Below, piece by piece: positions 1 to 7,292 of a DNA stretch of 11,136 nt. A program made the translations under genes and the position numbers. This DNA is from an uncultured Ruminococcus sp. (GTDB lineage: Bacteria; Bacillota; Clostridia; Oscillospirales; Ruminococcaceae). Where the stretch lies: NCBI GenBank assembly GCA_900545125.1, contig UQXS01000066.1:1-11136 (forward strand), given 5' to 3'. The first letter of the stretch is position 1. Every line of letters begins with the position of its first letter. The notes below the pieces were generated by a model, which saw nothing but the letters and a program-made list of their open reading frames with translations, was not told where the DNA came from and ran no database searches.

Positions 1-1518
1 CGGAACGGGGGGAACGGCATTTTCGGGAGAAAGTTCAACTACTCCTTCCGGAAATGAATCAACCGTCAGGTCGTTGATATAATATTCGATATTTGTATAT
101 CCTTTGCCGCAGTAATCGCCGTTGGCGTCACCGGGATCGTTGGGGTCAAGACCTCTTGCTTCTTCCCATTCGTCCGGCATTCCATCGTTATCGCTGTCGA
201 TTATTTCTTTTGTAAGTATGGCAGACGGGTATGTATAAGTTACGCCGCACTGGATCTTATATTTATCAAGATCGGTGTTCGATGCGTCATATTCGGAAGT
301 TCCGCTGCATGATCCCGTACCGTTCCGGGTCTCTTCGGCGCACTGACGGTCGATAGCCGTTCGCTTATCGGAAGAGATGCCGTTTCCGGCAAAAGCAATA
401 ACATGATCGTATGAATCAGCTGCACTTTCTGCGCCGGCAACAGAAGAGACGTTTTCTCCGTTGACGATAGTCTGGAACGGCGATGCAGAGTAGAGATCAT
501 CCTTTGTAATGCCGATAGAGGTCTTTACGCTTACTCCCGACCAGTTATCGTTGGTGATCGCATGGAGAGAGCCGTCCTTGTTTATCAGTCGGTTTCCGTT
601 GCAGTAAACTTTGAAATTTTCTGGTTTTGTACTGCTGTCAACGGACATCCAATGGTAGCCGCCGGTGGTGGAATTTCCTGCTTTAAGGGTATTATTCACA
701 TAATTCAGATGACCGATGGTTCCGTAAGCCGTCTGATATCCCCAGTCGTAGATGATATTATTGGTGAAATCAGCCGTGTAGGTATCCTGCACCTTGCCAC
801 GGAAATTTCTTGAAACATTGTGGATGATAAGGTTGTGGTCGAATGTGAGATTTCCCTTGCCCATCATAAGACCGAATCCGTGGAGTCCCTTTTTGTGACC
901 GCCCCATGAATCGGCGGGGCCGAGCACGGAATACTGAACGGTGTAGTTCATGTTGTTGGAGTAAAGACCCCATTGTTCGTCAGTAGTCCATCCCATGGAG
1001 CAGTGGTCGATAATAGAATTTGAACCCTTTGCGCCGCCCCATGCGTCGTTTCCGGAGCTTGTGGCAGCGTACGGACCGGGTCGGGAGCTGATGTAGCGGC
1101 AGATGATATTATCGCCGGACATACCCATTTTATAGTTTTTCAGAGTGATGCCTGAGCCGCCGGGAGCTGTCTGTCCGGCAATTGTAATATTGCTCTGACA
1201 GAGAATATTGCTTTTAAGCTCGATAGTTCCGCTTACGTCGAAAACGACGATGCGGTTGGATTTGCTGACGGCATCACGGAAAGAACCTGCGCCGCTGTCG
1301 TTAAGGTTTGTGACGTGATATACTTCGCCGCCACGTCCTCCGGTTGCATATTTTCCGCCGCCGACAGCGCCGGGAAATGCAGGAATATTGGCGGAAGCTG
1401 CATCTGCTGTAACGGTTTCGGAATGGTTTTTCCTTTCCGGTGAGAATATCCCCGTGCATGAGGCGGCAGTGACAATTCCGGTCAGAAATGCAGTGATTTT
1501 TTGCAGTTTTCGATTCAT
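1..1518 (-). CDS. Secreted pectate lyase, polysaccharide lyase family 1 type (partial, C-terminus off the left edge)
   Basis: The reverse strand is open for 506 codons from ATG at 1518 to the window edge with no stop. The start is fixed by GGAGG centred near 1528. The N-terminus is a basic stretch (MNRK) and a hydrophobic core (residues 8-26), i.e. a Sec signal. A Cys at 21 (TAASC) makes a lipoprotein possible, but the lipobox is weak. The mature protein begins with the beta-helix signature AFPGAVGGGKYATGGRGGEV (47-66) followed by VTNLNDSGAGSFRDAV. Later come IDHCSMGWTTDE (170-181), where PL1 enzymes have Ca-binding acidic residues, and HNVSRNFRG (233-241), corresponding to the SRNPR-type motif with the catalytic Arg. 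At 441-451 (DSDNDGMPDEW) a Ca-binding-type tail begins, common in bacterial pectate lyases. The Pro-rich end (AVPPVP) looks like a linker to a missing module, perhaps a dockerin or CBM. PL1 enzymes cleave polygalacturonate by beta-elimination; export is expected. Family is near certain, exact substrate less so. Confidence 0.93.
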   Translation of the reverse strand, partial: MNRKLQKITAFLTGIVTAASCTGIFSPERKNHSETVTADAASANIPAFPGAVGGGKYATGGRGGEVYHVTNLNDSGAGSFRDAVSKSNRIVVFDVSGTIELKSNILCQSNITIAGQTAPGGSGITLKNYKMGMSGDNIICRYISSRPGPYAATSSGNDAWGGAKGSNSIIDHCSMGWTTDEQWGLYSNNMNYTVQYSVLGPADSWGGHKKGLHGFGLMMGKGNLTFDHNLIIHNVSRNFRGKVQDTYTADFTNNIIYDWGYQTAYGTIGHLNYVNNTLKAGNSTTGGYHWMSVDSSTKPENFKVYCNGNRLINKDGSLHAITNDNWSGVSVKTSIGITKDDLYSASPFQTIVNGENVSSVAGAESAADSYDHVIAFAGNGISSDKRTAIDRQCAEETRNGTGSCSGTSEYDASNTDLDKYKIQCGVTYTYPSAILTKEIIDSDNDGMPDEWEEARGLDPNDPGDANGDYCGKGYTNIEYYINDLTVDSFPEGVVELSPENAVPPVP

Positions 1519-1555
1519 TTCATATCCTCCGATCATATAAAATATCTATACACAT

Positions 1556-1584
1556 ATTATATATTATTTTTTAAGAAAAATCAA
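1556..1584 (-). promoter_or_regulatory. Sigma-A-like promoter for the pectate lyase gene
   Basis: Read on the reverse strand, TTGATT (1584-1579) and TATAAT (1561-1556) are separated by exactly 17 bases. A start point near 1549 would give a short leader of about 30 bases ending in the GGAGG site. Both boxes are close to consensus, but the region is very AT-rich, so chance matches are easier here. I saw no catabolite-repression (cre-like) site overlapping it. Confidence 0.6.
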
Positions 1585-1677
1585 TGAAAAATAGTATTTT
1601 TTTCCGAATTAAAATAATGCTTTTATTTTGATGTGTATAATAGTCCTTTTTGAAATAACATTTTTTTATACGGCAGC

Positions 1678-1699
1678 CTGTTCAGGAACAGAATTCCTG
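1678..1699. repeat. Two overlapping inverted repeats, operator-like
   Basis: CTGTTC (1678-1683) pairs with GAACAG (1686-1691) around a 2-base centre. The overlapping CAGGAA (1683-1688) pairs with TTCCTG (1694-1699) around a 5-base spacer. The two palindromes share CAGGAA and so are mutually exclusive as hairpins. They lie about 30 bases upstream of the rightward -35 box. Placement suits an activator or repressor site, but no regulator gene is nearby and no T-run follows, so a terminator is unlikely. Function is inferred only from symmetry. Confidence 0.4.
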
Positions 1700-1729
1700 C
1701 ATAAAATTGGTCGATTTTAAAAAAAGCAG

Positions 1730-1758
1730 TTGAATTTTTCTGAAAAGTATGTTATAAT
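1730..1758 (+). promoter_or_regulatory. Extended -10 promoter driving the membrane protein-dehydrogenase-proBA operon
   Basis: TTGAAT (1730-1735) and TATAAT (1753-1758) are spaced by 17 bases. TG at 1750-1751 adds the TGnTATAAT extension. Transcription would start near 1765, giving a leader of about 65 bases with the hairpin at 1782-1815. This is the best promoter match in the window and the only clear one upstream of the rightward genes. Confidence 0.75.
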
Positions 1759-1781
1759 ATCAAGAGTATATTTTTTAATAG

Positions 1782-1815
1782 GCTGTTGCGGATGAATGGC
1801 ATCCGGTACAACGGC
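1782..1815 (+). promoter_or_regulatory. Hairpin in the 5' leader of the proBA operon
   Basis: GCTGTTG (1782-1788) pairs with CAACGGC (1809-1815), including one G-U pair. An inner stem GGATG (1790-1794) pairs with CATCC (1800-1804) around a 5-base loop, and an internal loop has C on one side and GGTA on the other. It sits between the predicted start point and the ribosome binding site GGAG (1821-1824) and does not cover that site. There is no T-run, so it is not an intrinsic terminator. It matches no riboswitch class I recognise; it may stabilise the mRNA or bind a regulator. The structure is seen; the role is unknown. Confidence 0.45.
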
Positions 1816-1829
1816 AGATCGGAGTTATC

Positions 1830-2237
1830 ATGAATTATTTTGATTTTTTTGTTATGACACAGCAGGCAGGAATTGAAAATCCGACGCTTTTTCCGTTCCC
1901 GTTTCGTATGCATCTGATTTTTGCCTGCATCGGAGCTGTATTCTTTGCGTATCGCTTCTTTACCCAGAAACGTCCTTTCCAGCTCATTATGGCGGTGGCT
2001 ATTCCGCTTTCTCTGCTGGTGTGGATATCTGAAAGCAAAACGGTTTTCTACGGTGTCGGAATAGCGGAAGCAGTCCTTATTGCCGCCGCAGCTGTACTGT
2101 CTCTTATTTTCAGATCGCCAAAGGAAATCGCTGAGGAGGCAGACGGATCACCGGACGAAGATGCACCGGAAACAGAGGAAAAAGCAAATGAAAATGCCGC
2201 TGAATCATCCGAAGCAAATGAGGAGGAACAGTCTTGA
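1830..2237 (+). CDS. Small three-helix membrane protein with an acidic C-terminal tail, function unknown
   Basis: This 135-residue protein is not one I recognise. The start ATG follows GGAG at 1821-1824 with 5 bases between. Three hydrophobic segments are visible at about 27-45, 49-66 and 72-94. The loop after the first (YRFFTQKRP) is basic, so by the positive-inside rule the N-terminus is outside and the C-terminus cytoplasmic. The tail (97-135) is almost all Glu, Asp, Ala, Ser and Asn, hence probably disordered. It is the first gene after the operon promoter, and its stop overlaps the next gene's TTG start (TTGA), so the two are likely translationally coupled. No catalytic motif is visible. 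It could be a small transporter subunit, a membrane anchor or a regulator; the sequence does not decide. That it is a real gene is supported by the promoter, RBS and overlap. Confidence 0.8.
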   Translation: MNYFDFFVMTQQAGIENPTLFPFPFRMHLIFACIGAVFFAYRFFTQKRPFQLIMAVAIPLSLLVWISESKTVFYGVGIAEAVLIAAAAVLSLIFRSPKEIAEEADGSPDEDAPETEEKANENAAESSEANEEEQS

Positions 2238-3184
2238 AAATATCCGTTCTTGACTGGGCTACAGTAAGCTGCACCGGGGATATTCCCCTTGATAAAATAA
2301 ACGAACTCGGAACCGCCGAGATCTTTCCGCTGACAAAGCCGGAGGAAACAGCCGTTAATATCGGCAGCGCCGAAGCTGTTTTCTGCAATAAAGTACAAAT
2401 AACCCGTGAAATTATGGATATGTGCCCGAATCTGCGCTATATCGGACTTTTTGCGACGGGATGCAATAATATTGATCTTGAAGCAGCTTCCGAAAAGGGG
2501 ATAACGGTATGTAATGCCGGACAGTATTCAACAAATGCTGTATCACAGCAGGTATTTGCCTATATTCTCGATCATTTCAGCCGTATAAGGGACTATGATC
2601 TCCTTGTAAAAGCCGGTGAATGGGAAAAATCCCCGACATTTTCATTTTTTCCGCTTCCTATCGGCGAACTTGCAGGAAAAACTCTTTCTATAGTTGGATT
2701 CGGTTCTATCGGACGCCGTGTTGCTGAAATCGGAAGGGCTTTCGGCATGAATATAGTAATATGCACCAGAACTGTTCCGGAAAACTGCGGATATGAAGTG
2801 ACTGATATACATACAGCAGCCCGAAAAGCAGATATACTGACGTTTCACTGCCCTCTGACAGAGCAGACAAAGGGAATTATAAATGAGGAACTCCTGTGTG
2901 AAATGAAAAGTTCGGCAGTACTCATAAATACTGCAAGAGGAGGAATCGCAGACGAAAAAGCTATTGCCGAAGCTCTACGTTCGGGGAAGATCGCCGCAGC
3001 TTATGTCGATGTTATGGAGCATGAACCAATGCTGCCGGTCACTCCGTTGAAAAATGCCCCTAACTGCCGCATAACTCCGCATACTGCGTGGGCTGCACTT
3101 GAAACAAGACAGCGTCTTGTTGATATAGTATGCAGCAATTTCCGTGCATGGCAGAACGGTAAACCAATAAATAAAGTAAACTGA
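2234..3184 (+). CDS. D-isomer-specific 2-hydroxyacid dehydrogenase (glycerate dehydrogenase/hydroxypyruvate reductase-like)
   Basis: A 316-residue NAD(P)-dependent dehydrogenase that reduces a 2-keto acid to the D-hydroxy acid, or the reverse, in the cytoplasm. The length fits the family. The substrate-binding half is about 1-100 plus the C-terminus. The nucleotide-binding half contains GFGSIG at 155-160, the Rossmann glycine motif. The catalytic triad is present: Arg235 in NTARGG, Glu264 in MEHEP and His283 in TPHTAW. The TPHxAW form resembles glycerate dehydrogenases, suggesting hydroxypyruvate/glycerate as substrate, but paralogue assignment from sequence alone is weak. The start is TTG at 2234, behind AGGAGG (2221-2226) with a 7-base gap; it overlaps the previous stop. 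proB follows after 12 bases, so co-transcription with proline genes is likely. There is no obvious biochemical link to proline synthesis. It is not a full-length SerA with an ACT domain. Confidence 0.92.
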   Translation: MKISVLDWATVSCTGDIPLDKINELGTAEIFPLTKPEETAVNIGSAEAVFCNKVQITREIMDMCPNLRYIGLFATGCNNIDLEAASEKGITVCNAGQYSTNAVSQQVFAYILDHFSRIRDYDLLVKAGEWEKSPTFSFFPLPIGELAGKTLSIVGFGSIGRRVAEIGRAFGMNIVICTRTVPENCGYEVTDIHTAARKADILTFHCPLTEQTKGIINEELLCEMKSSAVLINTARGGIADEKAIAEALRSGKIAAAYVDVMEHEPMLPVTPLKNAPNCRITPHTAWAALETRQRLVDIVCSNFRAWQNGKPINKVN

Positions 3185-3196
3185 AAGAAGCTTTTT

Positions 3197-4005
3197 ATGA
3201 GAAATATTTCTGAAAAAAAACGAGTCGTTATAAAACTGGGAACTTCTACTCTTGCCCATGCTACGGGCAAACTGAATATAAGAAGAATGACAAATCTCGT
3301 GAGGGTCATTTCGGATCTCCACAATTCCGGACGTGAGATAATCATGGTTTCTTCCGGTGCAATGGGTCTTGGCGCAGGAAAGCTCGGACTTCCCGAAAAA
3401 CCACGTGAAACCAAAATGAAACAGGCAGTTGCGGCTATCGGACAGTGCGAACTGATGCACGTTTACGACGATATGTTTGAAAAATACAGCGTTACAGTCG
3501 CTCAGATACTGCTGACCAAAACGATCATCAACAATCAGAGCCACTGCGAGAATTTTAAAAATACCATTGAAACTCTCGTCGGCATGGGGGTCATCCCTAT
3601 CGTCAACGAAAACGATACTATCGCTATTGATGAACTTGAACTGGAAATCGGCGAAAACGACTCGCTGTCGGCGCTGGTTGCCTCTCTGGCAGGAGCAGAT
3701 CTCCTGCTGATACTTTCGGATATCGACTGTCTTTATGACGATGATCCACGGAAAAATCCAGATGCCAAGCCGATAACAGTGGTGGAGAAGATAACGTCCA
3801 ATATTGAAAATGCGGCAGGAGGCGCAGGGTCAGGTCTGGGAACGGGCGGAATGTCCACGAAGATCAACGCCGCAAAGATCGCATCCGAAGCAGGTATTGA
3901 CATGGTTATCATGAACGGAAAAAATCCGGAACTGCTTTACGATCTTTTTGAAAATAAGGAGATCGGCACTATTTTTAACGCAAATAAAACTGATGAGGTG
4001 ACTAT

Positions 4006-4009
<4 letters not shown>
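3197..4009 (+). CDS. proB: Glutamate 5-kinase, short form without PUA domain
   Basis: It phosphorylates glutamate with ATP to gamma-glutamyl phosphate, the first step of proline synthesis; the unstable product is normally passed to ProA. This is a 270-residue amino-acid-kinase fold. Visible motifs are VIKLGTSTL (11-19) for phosphate binding, VSSGAMGLG (51-59), QILLT (103-107), VNENDTI (136-142), ENDSLSA (153-159), LSDIDCLY (173-180) and GSGLGTGGMSTKI (211-223). The roughly 100-residue C-terminal PUA domain of the E. coli type enzyme is absent; the protein ends just after the kinase domain and runs by ATGA overlap into proA, so this is a natural short form and not a broken gene. The ribosome binding site is weak (AAGAAG near 3190). 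Feedback inhibition by proline is the family rule, but its strength without PUA cannot be judged here. Confidence 0.97.
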
Positions 4010-5253
<1,244 letters not shown>

Positions 5254-5312
5254 CACTTTTTGGAATTTTTTACTTGATTTTGTTTTAACTTTTATTTATT
5301 TTGGAGGTCGTA

Positions 5313-7250
5313 ATGGCTATCAGAAAAGATCTTGACGATATGCTCAATAATCTCAAAGGAAACAGCGACGAAAAAAAAGCATCGGCAAGGACAGAACCGG
5401 CAAAGCACAAGAGTATTTATGATAATATGTCGGTCGATGATCTGCTTAATGCGCTGACGGCGGAAAAAAAGCCGTCCCTTGCAGAAAATATCCTTAATGA
5501 ACTTGAGGAAAAAGAAAATAAGGCGTTGGAGGAAGAATCTGCCGCCGCCGTTCAGGCAGTTCCGGAAGTTCCTGTTCCCGAGCTGAAGAAAAAGGTCGTT
5601 ATTACCGGCGAACTTCCCGATTATGAAGAACTCCGCCGCTTTGAAGAGAAAAATAAGCAGCATGGATATATCCGGAGCGAAGAGGAGCACACCGCTGATA
5701 AGCAGGAAATCACACCCGAACCGGAAGTTATTCCCGAACCGGAAGTTATTCCCGAACCGATAATAACTCCTGAACCTGAAACAAAACCTGAACCGGAAAA
5801 TCCCGTTACGGCTGCGGAAGATGTTCCGGATAACGGAAGTCTGTCCGAAGAACCGGAAGTACAGCCTGTTGAAGAGCCGGTGCAGATTGACTCGGAGGAA
5901 GAATCCGGCAGGAAGAAAAAAAGCCTTTTTTCAAAGCGCAGAAAGAAGCATTCTGCCGATAAAAACATTTCCGCAGACTCCGGCAGCGAAGAAGATGAAA
6001 AATCCGTTGAAAACGAAGATATTACGCCGGAAGCTACTGAGGAAAGCTCTCCGGACGAAGTTGCTGAGACCGATAACGGCAACACGGAACAGTCTTATGC
6101 GGATGAGCCGGAAGAATCGGCAACAGAACTTATAGAAGCGGCTCTTGCTGCTATAAACGGCGTGCAGAATGAAGATGACGATTCTGAGGAAACAGATGAG
6201 GGGAACGCCGGTCAGACCGTTTCAGAGCCGGAATCTTCCCCCGAAACCACTGAACCGGATGATGCGGAAGATCCAAAAGAAAAAGACGGCGTGACAAGTC
6301 TTATTGACGATATACGTGAGAATGCTGCCAATGCGATAGCCGAGATCGAAGAAAAGAGCAAAAACGATGACGGCGGCGATAAAAAGAAAGATCATAAAGG
6401 AAAACACGGGAAGAAACCGGAGGATACTCCCGAAGATGAAAATAAGGAGACGGAATCGCCCGGAGATGAGCCAAAGCCGGAACGTAAAAGCAGATTAACC
6501 TCCGCTCTTACGAATATACTTGACGAAGATCCGGAAGTGCTTCTGGATGTAAAAAGCGAGAAAACGGAGGAATCCGAAGAAAATCCACCGAAGAAAAAAA
6601 AGCTGAAAAGACGTTTCTATGCAATTCTTGGCGTTATTTTCACTGTTTTTGCCGTTATCGGCATTGTCGTTACAGCAGGCAGGGGAATAAAAATGCTGAA
6701 AAGCTTTACATCCGGCGAAACAAAAAAAGACGGTTTTACAGAGCTGGTGTACCCTATGGTCATAATGGATATTGAATCTTTTGACAAGCCCTCCGATCTG
6801 ACTTCTGAGCAAATCATTACAGCTTCTATATGGTCTATCATAATGAATGACGAAAAACTGGAGAAATATCCTGTCAACGCAGCCGGGGGAGATGTTATCT
6901 CAATTTCTGCCTACGACGTTGAAGCCGAAGCGGTAGCGCTTTTCGGACAGGAGCACACGGCATTTGAGCATACCACCGTAGGGCCTGTGACATCACGGTT
7001 CTATTACGATCCGGAAAAAGGCGTTTACAATGTTCCGGTACATCCGATCGTTTTTACATATGAGCCGGAAGTAAAATCAATTGTTAAGAGCGGCAGCGAA
7101 TATACGATAACAGTAGATTATATCGACGAAAGACCTTCGTGGATGGAAAAAAGCGTTTCAAAGTCTGTTGAGTTCCATGTAACGGAAAAAAATGACGGAA
7201 CATATCAATTTGACGCTATGAAAATCCTTTTTGTAAAAAATAATCTGTAA
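5313..7250 (+). CDS. Large single-pass membrane protein with an acidic disordered cytoplasmic region and unknown outer domain
   Basis: I do not recognise this 645-residue protein. I place the start at ATG 5313 because GGAGG (5303-5307) lies 5 bases before it; an in-frame TTG at 5301 would overlap that site. Residues 1-430 are rich in Glu, Asp, Pro, Ser and Lys and look mostly disordered. They hold short islands that look helical or motif-like: IRKDLDDMLNNL (3-14), SIYDNMSVDDLLNAL (34-48), VVITGELPDYEELRRFEE (95-112), a basic RKKKSLFSKRRKKH (200-213), ATELIEAALAAING (270-283), TSLIDDIRENAANAIAEIEE (328-347) and SRLTSALTNILDEDPEVLL (393-411). A Pro-Glu repeat sits at about 135-162. KKKKLKRR precedes one transmembrane helix (about 433-456). 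Residues 465-645 would be outside, with beta-rich patterning. It has the look of a scaffold or bridging protein joining cytoplasmic partners to the envelope; that is inference. It may share the proBA transcript. Confidence 0.85.
   Translation: MAIRKDLDDMLNNLKGNSDEKKASARTEPAKHKSIYDNMSVDDLLNALTAEKKPSLAENILNELEEKENKALEEESAAAVQAVPEVPVPELKKKVVITGELPDYEELRRFEEKNKQHGYIRSEEEHTADKQEITPEPEVIPEPEVIPEPIITPEPETKPEPENPVTAAEDVPDNGSLSEEPEVQPVEEPVQIDSEEESGRKKKSLFSKRRKKHSADKNISADSGSEEDEKSVENEDITPEATEESSPDEVAETDNGNTEQSYADEPEESATELIEAALAAINGVQNEDDDSEETDEGNAGQTVSEPESSPETTEPDDAEDPKEKDGVTSLIDDIRENAANAIAEIEEKSKNDDGGDKKKDHKGKHGKKPEDTPEDENKETESPGDEPKPERKSRLTSALTNILDEDPEVLLDVKSEKTEESEENPPKKKKLKRRFYAILGVIFTVFAVIGIVVTAGRGIKMLKSFTSGETKKDGFTELVYPMVIMDIESFDKPSDLTSEQIITASIWSIIMNDEKLEKYPVNAAGGDVISISAYDVEAEAVALFGQEHTAFEHTTVGPVTSRFYYDPEKGVYNVPVHPIVFTYEPEVKSIVKSGSEYTITVDYIDERPSWMEKSVSKSVEFHVTEKNDGTYQFDAMKILFVKNNL
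5715..5759 (+). repeat. Tandem 18-bp coding repeat (2.5 copies) encoding a Pro-Glu stretch
   Basis: The unit CCCGAACCGGAAGTTATT is present at 5715-5732 and again, identical, at 5733-5750, followed by a half copy (CCCGAACCG, 5751-5759) and then degenerate EP codons. It encodes PEPEVI repeats inside the disordered region of the membrane protein. The unit is a multiple of three, so gain or loss would change linker length without breaking the frame. Confidence 0.9.
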
Positions 7251-7256
7251 ATAATA

Positions 7257-7285
7257 AGTCTGTTCCGCATTTTACGGAACAGACT
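7257..7285. terminator. Bidirectional intrinsic terminator between convergent genes
   Basis: AGTCTGTTCCG (7257-7267) pairs perfectly with CGGAACAGACT (7275-7285) across a 7-base loop, an 11-bp stem. On the plus strand CTTATTTTTATT follows; on the minus strand TATTATTT follows. It lies 6 bases after the stop of the membrane protein and just beyond the end of the GH25 gene, so it probably ends both transcripts. Confidence 0.9.
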
Positions 7286-7292
7286 CTTATTT

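Larger units (their letters stand above)
1519..1829. other. Divergent AT-rich intergenic region (about 311 bases)
   Basis: No gene is seen here. It separates the leftward pectate lyase from the rightward proBA operon. It contains one promoter in each direction, a nested inverted repeat (1678-1699) and a leader hairpin (1782-1815), listed separately. The stretch 1585-1670 is almost entirely A and T; apart from an isolated TATAAT at 1636-1641 without a good -35, I see nothing in it. Confidence 0.85.

Noticed and set aside
562..813. Plus-strand frame of 83 codons within the pectate lyase region
   Set aside because: The reverse strand encodes an unbroken, recognisable PL1 protein over the same bases.
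1636..1641. Second TATAAT on the plus strand in the divergent region
   Set aside because: No acceptable -35 lies 16-18 bases upstream and the TG extension is out of register; AT-rich background explains it.
1765..1829. T-box or known riboswitch before the proBA operon
   Set aside because: The leader is too short and lacks the T-box core sequence or any aptamer consensus I know.
2975..3544. 189-codon open frame antisense to the dehydrogenase end and proB
   Set aside because: It is fully opposite two clear conserved genes, has no ribosome binding site that I can see, and its protein is Ser/Phe/His-rich as expected of a shadow frame.
5254..5302. Terminator or promoter between proA and the large membrane protein
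   Set aside because: The gap is T-rich but forms no stem. The best promoter match (TTGATT 5274, TATTTT 5297) would start transcription inside or after the ribosome binding site.
5301..5312. TTG start at 5301 for the large membrane protein
   Set aside because: The TTG overlaps the GGAGG that serves ATG 5313, so it cannot use that site; the ATG start is better supported.
5621..6085. Antisense frame rich in Gly-Ser repeats (SGSGV/IISGSG)
   Set aside because: The repeat is the complement of the Pro-Glu coding repeat of the real gene; low complexity keeps the opposite strand open.
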